A DNA stretch of 64,000 nucleotides, from assembly GCF_023520895.1 (NCBI RefSeq), contig NZ_CP026029.1:6634001-6698000 (forward strand), in the 5' to 3' direction. Origin of the DNA: Paenibacillus sp. PK3_47 (lineage in GTDB: Bacteria; Bacillota; Bacilli; Paenibacillales; Paenibacillaceae). The notes under the pieces were generated by a model. The model ran no database searches. It was given only the letters and a program-made list of their open reading frames with translations, and was not told the origin of the DNA. Position 1 is the stretch's first letter, and every line of letters begins with the position of its first letter. Positions 52,297-61,063 of this stretch are shown here, piece after piece. A program made the translations under genes and the position numbers.

Positions 52297-53255
52297 GTGT
52301 ATCCACCCTCCCGTGCTTTTACCGGGTCCATCCATTGCCGGAGACGGTTTAAGCCGCTGCTCGGTTCTACTGAAATAATAGAAGAGCCTGTGTCCAGCAA
52401 ATATCTGAGATATACATCACTACTGGCCGATTCAACAGATAAACCGGTACATTTTGCCCCTGAGTCATCAATACATTCCTCTAAAGAAATGAAGCCGGGC
52501 ATGGCTGTTATTTCATCGGTGTCCCATCGCCCGCTTGTAAATACTATGTATGTGGAGGGCTTATCGCGCAGCTTACCCCGGTCTGTAATTTTCATTACCG
52601 TTCTCCCGTGCTGCAGCACATGGACACTGTCAGCCAAAGCTTCCACACACAGCGGCTCATGCACTGAGAACACCATAGCTGTTCCGCCCTGTTTTAACTC
52701 CAGAAGAATTTCAAGCAATGTCTGCTGTGAAGGAAGATCCAGGCCTGACATCGGTTCATCAAGCAGCAGCAGCTGAGGCTTCCGGATCAGGCTTTGGATT
52801 AGGTTAACCTTTTGCAGCATGCCTTTGGAAAAGTTGTACATGGAAGTGTCCCGGTACGGACTAAGTTGAAAAGCTTCCAGCAGTTCCGTCACCCTCTGCT
52901 CAAGCAGATTAGACGCCATTCCGCCGATCTCACCCATACTGCGCAGATATTGCACAGGTGTAAATTTTAAGGAAGGGAAAGCTTCCGGCGCATAGCCGAT
53001 AACAAGCCCGGGCCTGCTGCACAGCCTTCTTCCTGAGGTCGGTTTTATCAGTCCGGCAAGGATGGAGAGCAGCGTGCTTTTACCGGATCCATTGCGGCCA
53101 ATTAGAGCAACGGCCATTCCGGGATTTACTGTCAAAGAAAACTCCTGCAGTACCGGCTGCCTGTTATACCGTTTGGTGATCTGTGACAGTTCAATAACCG
53201 GAGCAGCTGTTACGCCGGAAGACATCATGTCTTCACCAGTCTTTTCAAGCCTCAT
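52293..53255 (-). CDS. ABC transporter ATP-binding protein
   Basis: This 320-aa ATPase has Walker A GRNGSGKSTLLS, a Q-loop region YAPEAFPSLKFTP, signature-like YNFSKGMLQKVNLIQSL (FSKGM in place of LSGGQ) and Walker B LLLLDEPMSGLD. A C-terminal domain of about 100 residues follows. It is of the CcmA/drug-exporter class. It works with the membrane protein encoded next. Confidence 0.9.
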   Translation of the reverse strand: MRLEKTGEDMMSSGVTAAPVIELSQITKRYNRQPVLQEFSLTVNPGMAVALIGRNGSGKSTLLSILAGLIKPTSGRRLCSRPGLVIGYAPEAFPSLKFTPVQYLRSMGEIGGMASNLLEQRVTELLEAFQLSPYRDTSMYNFSKGMLQKVNLIQSLIRKPQLLLLDEPMSGLDLPSQQTLLEILLELKQGGTAMVFSVHEPLCVEALADSVHVLQHGRTVMKITDRGKLRDKPSTYIVFTSGRWDTDEITAMPGFISLEECIDDSGAKCTGLSVESASSDVYLRYLLDTGSSIISVEPSSGLNRLRQWMDPVKAREGGYT

Positions 53256-53387
53256 CCACTGGTATCCCCCTTACTTACAAACCCCTGATCGGGCATTCAA
53301 TCCGGAATCAAGACTAAGCTCTAGTATACTATTCGCCGGCGGCTAGCCTTTTCCCTCTTGCAACGGTCTTCACAATCCTCCAAAACA

Positions 53388-53432
53388 AACAAAAACCAGA
53401 TCACCTCAGTAATTCACTGCGGCGGTCTGGTT
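53388..53432 (-). terminator. Terminator of the Cys-rich bundle gene
   Basis: On the minus strand AACCAGA pairs with TCTGGTT around an inner CGCAGTGAA/CTGAGGTG region, followed by TTTTGTTTTG. Confidence 0.75.
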
Positions 53433-53463
53433 ATGTATAACTGGTTAACAGTTATTGTTACAG

Positions 53464-53811
53464 TTACGCGTATACCTCCACAGCACCGCTGATCAGACGG
53501 CAGGCCATAGCAGCACCGCGGCAGGCCTCAATACATTCGTGGCAGTGCGTGAGCTCATGGCGGCTGCTCTCTTCTGCACAGCGTTCACAAATCTCAGCAC
53601 ACAGGCGGAGAATTTCAACGACAAACGGACTTTGACGTGTCATTGCCTGGACGGCGAAAGAACAGATATCTGCGCATTCCCGGTCCAGCCGGATGCTCTC
53701 CCGCAGTGATGCCAAATCATATTCTTTCAGGCTCGAGACATAACTATAGTTACAGGCGTTCATTGCTTTAATACAAGCGTCGATGCACTCCTGATATTGA
53801 ATTCGGGTCAT
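53464..53811 (-). CDS. Four-helix bundle Cys-rich copper-binding protein (Csp/DUF326)
   Basis: This 115-aa protein has Cys in regular spacing on four helices: CIDACIKAMNACNY, CADICSFAVQAM, CAEICERCAEESSRH and CHECIEACRGAAMAC. Cytosolic Csp proteins of this kind store many Cu(I) ions inside the bundle. There is no signal peptide. ATG follows GGAGG. A short inverted repeat over the promoter may be a metal-sensor operator. Confidence 0.92.
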   Translation of the reverse strand: MTRIQYQECIDACIKAMNACNYSYVSSLKEYDLASLRESIRLDRECADICSFAVQAMTRQSPFVVEILRLCAEICERCAEESSRHELTHCHECIEACRGAAMACRLISGAVEVYA

Positions 53812-53835
53812 AGCCTAAAACCTCCTGCAATTTTT

Positions 53836-53850
53836 ATAGGGTATGCCTAT
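53836..53850 (-). promoter_or_regulatory. Inverted repeat at the Csp promoter, possible copper-sensor operator
   Basis: The perfect inverted repeat ATAGG-GTATG-CCTAT lies 25 bp upstream of the Csp start. On the coding strand it reads ATAGGCATACCCTAT and runs into TATAAA, a likely -10. CsoR operators in Bacillales have a similar ATACCC core. The regulator is not in this window. Confidence 0.45.
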
Positions 53851-53904
53851 GTATTAACCTGCAAGAAAAGGAACGAACCAATGCCGCTGATAGGGGAATT
53901 CTGG

Positions 53905-54936
53905 TTATAGACTTCTTTTCACTGAGCCGGGTCGGCTGTACAGCCGCTTTTCCAGCTGCAAAAGACGGTCGCGAAGCTCGCCGGACGAGAAGTGTTCACC
54001 GATAAATACCGCCACATCAGGCACCTCTCCCTGAGGGTTAATTTTCATAAAATCAGCTTCCCTGTAGGCATATTGAAACAGAAAACGGCCGGTAGTATCG
54101 TTAAAGGTGACGATTCCTTTAGCCCTGTATACATCCCTCGGCAGCTCCCGGACAAACTGCTCAAACTCCTCACTGTTCACGGCCCGCTTAAAATAGTGGG
54201 TATACGCCATTACATGATCATGTGTATGATGCATATTCCCGGTTTGACCGGCTCCATCACTTCCCTCAGCGGCAGCTACCTCCGGAATCACTTCATGATC
54301 TGCTTCCAGAGAATCAGAGTACACCGTTCCCATACTGCCAAGCAGCTCCCGGGGATCCAGCTCACAGCGTACAGCCGGTCTTATCTCTGCATAAGCGTTC
54401 CATTTGCGCAGCACGGCCGTAATTTCTTCTGTTTCCGCTTCGGTAACCCGGTCGGTCTTGTTCAGAATGAGCACGGAAGCGCAGCGGATCTGTTCCTGCA
54501 TCAGCCTGTAGGTGGCACCCTGCTGGGAACGGTACAGCTCCAGAAGATGAGCCGCATCCACAACGGTGATCAGCCCTTTCAGCTCAATCTGCTGGTAGAG
54601 GGAAGTCTCGGTGACCGCATCCACAATTTCCAGCGGATTAGCCGCTCCGGTAGCTTCAATCACTACAACATCCGGCGATTCCTGCTTCACCAGCGTCATC
54701 AGCTCCGTGCTGAGATCCCCGCGGCTGGTGCAGCAGATGCATCCGCCCAGCATTTCCGCCATAGGCACAGATTGCTCTACAAGCAGACCGTCGAGATTAA
54801 CCTCGCCAAGCTCATTCATGACTACCGCAGGTCTAAGGTTCTGCCCTTTCCAGTAGTCCAGCAGATGCTGCAGCAAAGTGGTTTTACCGCTGCCCAGAAA
54901 TCCTGATAATATGTAAACCGGTAATGACTGTTCCAA
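53905..54936 (-). CDS. CobW/P47K-family GTPase (metal chaperone)
   Basis: This 343-aa protein has Walker A GFLGSGKTTLLQ, the CxCC metal motif GGCICCTSRGDL, switch region VVIEATGAANP and G4 NKTD. Between the two domains is a His-rich loop, MHHTHDH. The C-terminal CobW domain reads DVYRAKGIVTFNDTTGRFLFQY. Relatives deliver zinc or cobalt to client enzymes (YciC/ZagA, CobW). No Zur box was seen upstream, so the metal is open. Confidence 0.93.
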   Translation of the reverse strand: MEQSLPVYILSGFLGSGKTTLLQHLLDYWKGQNLRPAVVMNELGEVNLDGLLVEQSVPMAEMLGGCICCTSRGDLSTELMTLVKQESPDVVVIEATGAANPLEIVDAVTETSLYQQIELKGLITVVDAAHLLELYRSQQGATYRLMQEQIRCASVLILNKTDRVTEAETEEITAVLRKWNAYAEIRPAVRCELDPRELLGSMGTVYSDSLEADHEVIPEVAAAEGSDGAGQTGNMHHTHDHVMAYTHYFKRAVNSEEFEQFVRELPRDVYRAKGIVTFNDTTGRFLFQYAYREADFMKINPQGEVPDVAVFIGEHFSSGELRDRLLQLEKRLYSRPGSVKRSL

Positions 54937-55125
54937 GTTTCATCTCTCCTATGTTGAACGGTTATGGTAGCGAGTGTACTACAAGTGGGCAACCCATGCA
55001 AGGCAGCTTAACCGGCGTTAGCCAAACGCCGCTGCAGGGAGGTCTGGCTTGTGTTTGTCCCGCCCTTCACCTATCATGAGGAGAGGAAATTGTTACCTTA
55101 CCATTGATAAAAAGGAGCCATGCCG

Positions 55126-55641
55126 ATGTCATCCGTTGATGAACACCGCAGTGAAGCGCCGCAAACCGTGGCTTGTCATGTAATCACTGTATCCGACACC
55201 CGAACCATGGAGACTGACACCGGAGGTGCACTGATTATCTCCATGCTGGAAGAAGCCGGCTATGTGGTCAGCGGGCGTACGATCGTCAAGGACGATTATG
55301 AGGATATCCGCGAGCTGGTCTATAAAAGCTCCGTAGATTCCGGTATAGAAGCCATACTGCTGACCGGCGGTACAGGTATCGCACCCCGGGACACGACTTA
55401 TGAAGCCGTAGCCTCCCTGCTCGACAAGTCCATGCCTGGCTTCGGAGAGATTTTCCGTTATCTCAGCTACACTGAGGATATCGGTTCGGCTGCTATTCTC
55501 AGCCGTGCTATAGCCGGTACTATAGGCAATACCGCCATATTCTCCATGCCAGGCTCTACCGGGGCGATTAGGCTTGCCATGAGCCGTTTGATTGTTCCCG
55601 AGCTGCGTCATGTCATGCGCGAAATTTACAAGCGGTCCTGA
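55126..55641 (+). CDS. moaB: Molybdenum cofactor biosynthesis protein B
   Basis: This 171-aa MoaB/Mog-fold protein has TVSDTRTMETDTGGALIISMLEEAG, then LLTGGTGIAPRDTTYEAV and FSMPGSTGAIRLAMSRLI. The family adenylylates molybdopterin before metal insertion. I chose the ATG at 55126, eight bases after AAGGAG; another ATG two codons earlier is too close. No other moa gene is present here. Confidence 0.95.
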   Translation: MSSVDEHRSEAPQTVACHVITVSDTRTMETDTGGALIISMLEEAGYVVSGRTIVKDDYEDIRELVYKSSVDSGIEAILLTGGTGIAPRDTTYEAVASLLDKSMPGFGEIFRYLSYTEDIGSAAILSRAIAGTIGNTAIFSMPGSTGAIRLAMSRLIVPELRHVMREIYKRS

Positions 55642-55661
55642 TCTGTGATAAGAAAACAGCA

Positions 55662-55723
55662 AATAGCCCCCTATATCCCCTAACCTGCAAAGGGCGCAGG
55701 AAAGAGGAGCACAGGGGGCTATT
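55662..55723. terminator. Long inverted repeat between convergent genes
   Basis: AATAGCCCCCT (55662-55672) pairs with AGGGGGCTATT (55713-55723) across a 40-base loop with weak inner pairing. It probably ends moaB and the small secreted protein gene from opposite sides. Confidence 0.6.
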
Positions 55724-55731
55724 CTGCGTTA

Positions 55732-55929
55732 TTAGTGGGAATGGCTGCCCATATGCCCCAGAATACCGTTAAACAGCGACTTTACTTTGTCGGATAATTT
55801 ACTCTTCTCCTTGTGCATGGAGGTGTAGGCGAGATTCCCTACCTTCTCTTGCCGCGGCAGCCCTGTTCCAGCGGTTAAGGTTACCGTAAGCAGCGCGGCC
55901 ACTAGTATTCCTGTTAAATAACGTGTCAT
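55732..55929 (-). CDS. Small secreted or membrane-anchored protein (65 aa)
   Basis: The ATG follows AAAGGAG. A signal peptide is likely (MTRYLTGILVAALLTVTLTAG). The mature part is basic (MHKEKSKLSDKVKSLFN) and ends GHMGSHSH. No family is recognised; the His-rich end might bind metal. Confidence 0.7.
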   Translation of the reverse strand: MTRYLTGILVAALLTVTLTAGTGLPRQEKVGNLAYTSMHKEKSKLSDKVKSLFNGILGHMGSHSH

Positions 55930-56028
55930 CTGCTACACTCCTTTCAGTTCATCCAATGGAATGCAATTATTCATAGGATGGCTGAAAGTTATAAAAGTAT
56001 GCAGGTCGAAGCTGAAGACACCCTCACG

Positions 56029-56631
56029 TTACAGCAGCGGAGGGTCAGTATGCACGTCAAGGTCAGGCTCAGTCCCAATCCAGCGTGTAAAAACAACCGT
56101 AAACCCAGCCCTTGTAGGCGCACAAACCAGGGGGCCGGCCTGTACATTCTCTCTATAAGGAAAACGGGCAACCCGGATCGTCCGCCAGGGATGAGATTCG
56201 GTTCTTGCCCTCAAAATCACTGCGTCTTTCATCCGCGATGCCCGGATGGTAACGACCTCCCCTGCCCATTCCGGAACAGGCGACAAAGACCAGTCCGAAT
56301 ACTTGTCCGTCACTACCGCACCGATATGGGGCACGCCGTCATTCAGCTCAATCCCTGCCTTGATCCACTCTGTTTCGGAATGCCACAGCATCATTCCCGC
56401 CTGATCGTACAGCTCTGTAAAGCCGTCCAGTGAAAAGCTGACTTCAATACCTTCCTCCGCCGCCCAGGGAGCAAGCAGTGCATGACCGTTATCATGCTGA
56501 AATCCGTACATGGTCTGCTGCCAGTAGTCGCTTCCTTCTACTGCCTCAACGACCAGGGAATCTCCCTGAACTGTGCAGGATTGCGGCTCATGAGTCCATG
56601 TTCCCTCTTGCCAGCGTTTTACCTTTGGCAT
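56029..56631 (-). CDS. DUF1349 protein
   Basis: This 200-aa beta-sandwich protein has LYDQAGMMLWHSETEWIKAGIELNDGVPHIGAVVT and REVVTIRASRMKDAVILRARTE-like text, typical of DUF1349 (concanavalin-like fold, YdhK/regulation-of-regulator type). The function is unknown. There is no signal peptide, so it is cytoplasmic. Confidence 0.85.
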   Translation of the reverse strand: MPKVKRWQEGTWTHEPQSCTVQGDSLVVEAVEGSDYWQQTMYGFQHDNGHALLAPWAAEEGIEVSFSLDGFTELYDQAGMMLWHSETEWIKAGIELNDGVPHIGAVVTDKYSDWSLSPVPEWAGEVVTIRASRMKDAVILRARTESHPWRTIRVARFPYRENVQAGPLVCAPTRAGFTVVFTRWIGTEPDLDVHTDPPLL

Positions 56632-56754
56632 ACGCCACCTCTTTTCAACTTTTATTACTCACTCAAGAGAATAATTCCATATCGTAACTATCATAATGCG
56701 GCAGCGTCCTGTGAATCAACCAGGGGATGAAGAAGTGGGAGTCAGGCATACAGA

Positions 56755-56784
56755 AGAACCCGGCAGAGCGCTCTGCCGGGTTCT
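56755..56784 (-). terminator. Perfect 30-bp palindrome, terminator of the oxidoreductase operon
   Basis: AGAACCCGGCAGAGC is followed directly by its full reverse complement, with no spacer. On the minus strand TTCTTCTGT follows, giving a terminator-like tail. It lies about 35 bp past the stop of the alpha/beta gene. Confidence 0.75.
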
Positions 56785-56820
56785 ATCCAGGATAAATGAT
56801 TGCAGCTAGCTTAATAAAAC

Positions 56821-59127
56821 TTACAAATCAGGATGCTCATGTTTGGCTTTGAGGCGGCTCCAGCGGCGCTGTACTTCGCTCTCAAAGCTGCGCAGTGCCG
56901 CCTCGTTCTCCGGCTTCAGCAGATGGCGGGTTTTGCCCATCGTCTTCAGCCAGGCGGAGACTTCAACACGTTTGTCCTTGTCTTCCGGATTATACGTAAT
57001 TGTAGTCGTGCCTTGCTCCACCTCATAGAGCGGGAAGAAGCAGGATTCTACGGCCAGCGACACAATGTCAGTGCCGTCCTTATCTTCACTCATCCAGTTC
57101 AACGGACAGGCGATCAGGATTTTACCGTATACCAGGCCTTCATTTTGCGCATACCACTGGGCTTTGGCTGCTTTTTTGAGCAGATCCTGCGGGTAGGCCT
57201 CACAGCCGGTGAAGACATAAGGAATGTTGGTTGCTGCCATGATCTGGGCGGTATCCTTATGCTGTGTCACTTTACCCTGCTGGGTCTTGCCGATGCTCGA
57301 AGTGGAAGTACGGTGTCCCAGCGGTGTGGAATACGACTGCTGTGCACCTGTGTTCATGTAGCCCTCATTATCATACTCTACGATAATCATTTTGTGTCCG
57401 CGGAGTGCCGCGCCGATGGCCGGACCCATACCGATATCCATCCCGCCGTCACCGGTAACCATAACGAACGTAAAGTCTTCCTTCAGCCCCAGTCCGTCAA
57501 GCTCGCCGCGGCGTTTGCGTTCCCAGAACATCTCTACGACGCCGGATAAGGTAGCTGCCCCGTTCTGGAAGAGGTTATGGATAAAGGTTGATTTATGTGA
57601 CGAATACGGATAACCGGTCGTTGTAACCATCGCACATCCCGTGTGATACAGCGCTACGATATCCCCCTCTATACCTTTGAAGAACAGCTCAAGTCCCGAG
57701 AAAATACCACAGCCCGGACAGGCGCCATGACCCGGAGACAGGCGTCTAGGCTTCTTCATCAGACTGCGGACCGGCGGTACCCTTACGCTCAGCTTTCCGG
57801 TCTCTTCATCCTGCTTCACGGTGATCAGCCCGGTCTTGAGGGAATCAAAATCCATTGGCTTGAGCAGGCGCTGCGGCGCTTTATCAGGCAAGCCGGGGTT
57901 ATGGCCATAGTAATCAAACGGAACCTCTACACGGTCGGCCGCTACAGCATCCATCGCCAGCTGGAAGAAATGATGTCCGTCCTCAGCAAAGAAATCCTTG
58001 CCGCCGAGGCCGTATATCCGGCTGATGACCTTGGTTGTTGTGTTGCCGTAAGTGAACAGCGCTGCCTTGATTTCATTGACCATATTGCCGCCATGTCCGC
58101 CTACGGAATCCGCACGGTCACCGACGGTGATGGCCTTCACGTTCTTCAATGCTTCAGCAATCTGCTTCTGCGGGAAAGGACGGATCATGTTCGGTGAGAT
58201 GGCACCGGCTTTGATCCCCTGCAGACGGAGCTGGTCAACAACATCCTTGATAATTTCGGAAGCAGAATTCATCAGGAATACAGCTACTTCTGCATCCTCC
58301 ATCCGGTACTCTTCGATCATCTTGTAGTGACGTCCGGTCAGTTCGGCAAATTCCTGGGCGATCTCTTCAAAAACTTCACCGGCATTGTACATTGCCACGG
58401 ACTGCTGATAGCGGTTGTTGATATAGTCCGGCTCGTTCATGTATGGACCTACAGTAACCGGATTGTTGCGGTCAAGCGTATCGGTGAAGCCGGCAGGCGG
58501 CTGTTCGCCTACAAACTTGTGTACATCTTCGCGGTGGGCAAAAGCCTGCACCCGGCGCTTCTGGTGGGATGTAAAATAGCCGTCGGAGGCAACCATGACC
58601 GGAAGGCGCACCTTGGCATGCTCAGCCAGCTTCAGCGCCATCAGGTTCATGTCATAGACGGACTGCGGATCACGGCACATCAGGATCGGCCAGCCTGTAT
58701 TCAGGGCAAAGTACAGATCCGAATGGTCCCCGTGAATGTTCAGCGGACCCGAGATTGAACGGCAGACCAAATTCATGACCATAGGCATCCGCGTACCTGC
58801 TTGTACAGGCAGCTGCTCCAGCATGAACATATAGCCTTGGGCGCTGGTAGCGTTAAATACACGTCCGCCTGCAGTGGAGGCGCCGTAGCAAATCCCTGCA
58901 GAGCTGTGCTCGCCGTCTGAAGGAATCAGCATGATATCATGCTGTCCGCTTGCTTTCATGGTATCGAGGAACTGGGCAACCTCCGTTGAAGGCGAAATCG
59001 GGAAATAACCCATTACATGATAGTTGATCTGGTGGGCGGCATAGGCCGCCATTTCGTTACCTGATTCATATAGAAATTTCTGCTCCACCTTGGCGGAGCC
59101 TACTTCTTTTTCATAATCGATAGCCAC
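56821..59127 (-). CDS. 2-oxoacid:ferredoxin oxidoreductase, fused alpha and beta subunits
   Basis: This 768-aa protein oxidises a 2-oxoacid such as pyruvate to acyl-CoA and passes electrons to ferredoxin. The N-terminal alpha part (about 1-420) binds substrate and CoA (GYFPISPSTEVAQ, GMSAQGYMFMLEQLP-like text). The beta part (about 480-768) binds thiamine diphosphate with GDGGMDIGMGPAIGAALRG and has the [4Fe-4S] cysteines GACPGCGIFSG and HTGCA. It follows the gamma/delta gene by 26 bp. Confidence 0.92.
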   Translation of the reverse strand: MAIDYEKEVGSAKVEQKFLYESGNEMAAYAAHQINYHVMGYFPISPSTEVAQFLDTMKASGQHDIMLIPSDGEHSSAGICYGASTAGGRVFNATSAQGYMFMLEQLPVQAGTRMPMVMNLVCRSISGPLNIHGDHSDLYFALNTGWPILMCRDPQSVYDMNLMALKLAEHAKVRLPVMVASDGYFTSHQKRRVQAFAHREDVHKFVGEQPPAGFTDTLDRNNPVTVGPYMNEPDYINNRYQQSVAMYNAGEVFEEIAQEFAELTGRHYKMIEEYRMEDAEVAVFLMNSASEIIKDVVDQLRLQGIKAGAISPNMIRPFPQKQIAEALKNVKAITVGDRADSVGGHGGNMVNEIKAALFTYGNTTTKVISRIYGLGGKDFFAEDGHHFFQLAMDAVAADRVEVPFDYYGHNPGLPDKAPQRLLKPMDFDSLKTGLITVKQDEETGKLSVRVPPVRSLMKKPRRLSPGHGACPGCGIFSGLELFFKGIEGDIVALYHTGCAMVTTTGYPYSSHKSTFIHNLFQNGAATLSGVVEMFWERKRRGELDGLGLKEDFTFVMVTGDGGMDIGMGPAIGAALRGHKMIIVEYDNEGYMNTGAQQSYSTPLGHRTSTSSIGKTQQGKVTQHKDTAQIMAATNIPYVFTGCEAYPQDLLKKAAKAQWYAQNEGLVYGKILIACPLNWMSEDKDGTDIVSLAVESCFFPLYEVEQGTTTITYNPEDKDKRVEVSAWLKTMGKTRHLLKPENEAALRSFESEVQRRWSRLKAKHEHPDL

Positions 59128-59153
59128 TGTTCATTCCACCTTTCTTCCTGAGA

Positions 59154-60170
59154 TTATAGCTGGGATACCAGATCAAACTTGTGATGTACGGTATGGCTGT
59201 CTGCATACCCTTCACTTTCACGCTGAAAAGACAATGCTGAGGTAGGGCAGGCACCGACACATTTCAGGCAGCCTTTACAGTACTGGTAATCGATACCGAG
59301 CAGGAACATCTGTGAACGGCCTTTGCGGTCCAGCCGCTCCTCCCAGACAAAGCACTGATCAGGACACACGGTATCGCACTGTGCACAGTTGATGCAGGAT
59401 TCAATCTCAAAAGCCGGAACCATTCCGGAACGGGAAATGCTCAGATTCTTCAGGAAGCTGTTGCCCGGATTGGTGATGGCACCGCCCATCGGCTGGGTCT
59501 CATAGCCCAGTGCCGAGATATCCGAACGGACATATTCCGGCATGCTGTCGCCTTCAGCAAGCTCGAAATGCAGAAATTTCACTTCATTGTAGCCGCGCTC
59601 GAAGGTGGTGATGGCGGATTGTACAGCCTGCGGGTATTTTTTGCCCAGGGATTTCTCGATGACGCCTTTCATGGTTTCGGTATCGAGGAATGGGCATAGC
59701 CGGAACAGCGCGCCAAGCATGGCCATATTTACCCGGTTCTTCTCCTTGAGCGCAATGCTGGTAGCATCAATTACGGCAATTGTTCCTGCTTTCATCTTCA
59801 GCAGTTCTTTGAGTTCTTCCGGCGTCCTGGCCGAGTTCACAAGAACGGTGCTGTCTTCACTGATTCCGCTGATTACATTGACGGTTTTTGCCAGCGCTTC
59901 ATGGAACACGCCAACAACATGGGGGCGTTCGACCGGCGAGGTATCCCGGATATGCGTATTCAGATCGCAGAACCGGATATGCGCCTTGACCGGGGAGCCC
60001 TTTTTCTCAGAGCCGTAAGACGAAAAGCTGACGCCATTCAGGCCAGCGCCGACCACGCCTGCTTCCGCAAGCATTTTACCGGCCAGATTCGCCCCCAGGC
60101 CTCCAATGGATTCCAGGCGAATCTCAAAAAAGCCGAGACTGTTGACTTTCGGTAATTGTATCACCGACAT
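59154..60170 (-). CDS. 2-oxoacid:ferredoxin oxidoreductase, fused gamma and delta subunits
   Basis: This 338-aa protein joins the gamma domain (residues 10-215; LESIGGLGANLAGKMLAEAG, GVSFSSYGSEKKGSPVKA) to a two-cluster ferredoxin domain (CINCAQCDTVCPDQC and CKGCLKCVGACPTSALS). Together with the alpha/beta protein it makes a complete enzyme from two genes. It heads the operon, with 430 bp of upstream sequence. Confidence 0.93.
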   Translation of the reverse strand: MSVIQLPKVNSLGFFEIRLESIGGLGANLAGKMLAEAGVVGAGLNGVSFSSYGSEKKGSPVKAHIRFCDLNTHIRDTSPVERPHVVGVFHEALAKTVNVISGISEDSTVLVNSARTPEELKELLKMKAGTIAVIDATSIALKEKNRVNMAMLGALFRLCPFLDTETMKGVIEKSLGKKYPQAVQSAITTFERGYNEVKFLHFELAEGDSMPEYVRSDISALGYETQPMGGAITNPGNSFLKNLSISRSGMVPAFEIESCINCAQCDTVCPDQCFVWEERLDRKGRSQMFLLGIDYQYCKGCLKCVGACPTSALSFQRESEGYADSHTVHHKFDLVSQL

Positions 60171-60567
60171 AACCCCTTCCTGAGTGTCAAGTAGAATAAC
60201 ATCCTTTTGACTTTTTCAACGATTGTAACTTGATTTTGCAAGTCGCGAAGTGACATATCTTGCATTTTCCACGCTTTGGGAATCACAATTATTTATGGAA
60301 TTTCATTGATCTCTTTATACGCGACAGTGCGGTGTTAACCTGATAGAAGATAATCTGCCATAAAAGCTGCAATATGTGAAAATTGTGTGTAATCCTGTGT
60401 TTTCCCAAGGTACATGTGGATTCAATGTCAACTTTAATTTAGCAGTAAAATTAAAAATTAAGATGTTAAATTTATCACAGAAATCATGATAAAAATCACA
60501 GTTGGGCGTCTGCATACAGTTTCTCAAATCCTACGGACTAAGCGCTTACAAGAATGGCCGGCCACAC
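60171..60567. other. Long upstream region of the oxidoreductase operon
   Basis: There is no supported gene. The minus strand should hold the operon's promoter. Two CTGTGAT half-sites about 21 bp apart lie near 60475-60503, and a TGTGAAAATTGTGTG stretch near 60374-60388; these are weakly like Fnr/Rex-type half-sites. No full consensus is present. Confidence 0.35.
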
Positions 60568-60595
60568 AAAAACAACCCCGGGAATCCTCCCGGGG
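60568..60595 (-). terminator. Terminator of the HxlR gene
   Basis: On the minus strand CCCCGGGA-GGAT-TCCCGGGG is followed by TTGTTTTTGTGTGG, just past the stop codon at 60605. Confidence 0.85.
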
Positions 60596-60604
60596 CCTGT
60601 TACG

Positions 60605-60976
60605 CTAAAACTCTTCCAGCACCTTAAATTTGTCGCCATAAACCTTGTCCAGGTGATCCTCACCCCAGTAGCATAACAGGTCCAGTGCGGGCTTTAACCC
60701 CCAGCCGTAGGAAGTTAATCCGTACTCCACCCTAGGGGGAATTTCTGTATAAGCCTTTCGTTCAACAATTTCATCCTTTTCCAGACTTCTCAATTGGGTG
60801 GTCAGCATTTTCTGGGTGATACCCGGTATTAAGCGCCTAAGCTCAGACGTCCGTTTGCGTCCTGTCATTAAATGATAGATGATTAAAGGCTTCCATTTCC
60901 CGCCCATTACTTCTAACGCTGCTTCTACTCCAACCTTATACTGTTTTTGTCCGCTATTCTGCCGTTCTTCAGTCAT
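60605..60976 (-). CDS. HxlR-family transcriptional regulator
   Basis: This 123-aa winged-helix protein has the HxlR core EVMGGKWKPLIIYHLMTGRKRTSELRRLIPGITQKMLTTQLRSLEKDEIV and the wing PPRVEYGLTSYG. The start is the ATG at 60976, eight bases after GGAGG; the very long frame that runs on through the repeats is not the gene. The redox Cys usual before the core (C-P-V-E) is replaced: V15-G16-V17-E18. One Cys remains near residue 105. It diverges from a flavodoxin-fold oxidoreductase, its likely target. Confidence 0.92.
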   Translation of the reverse strand: MTEERQNSGQKQYKVGVEAALEVMGGKWKPLIIYHLMTGRKRTSELRRLIPGITQKMLTTQLRSLEKDEIVERKAYTEIPPRVEYGLTSYGWGLKPALDLLCYWGEDHLDKVYGDKFKVLEEF

Positions 60977-61063
60977 TACCTGTTCCTCCGTTTCACTTCT
61001 GCCGTTATTCAGGCCGGTTTCCGGGATAGTTAACCGGGGAACTTCACGCTGCACTCGCGGTGG

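Noticed and set aside
54937..55020. Zur operator before the CobW gene
   Set aside because: No sequence close to the Zur consensus (TCGTAAT-N-ATTACGA) is present.
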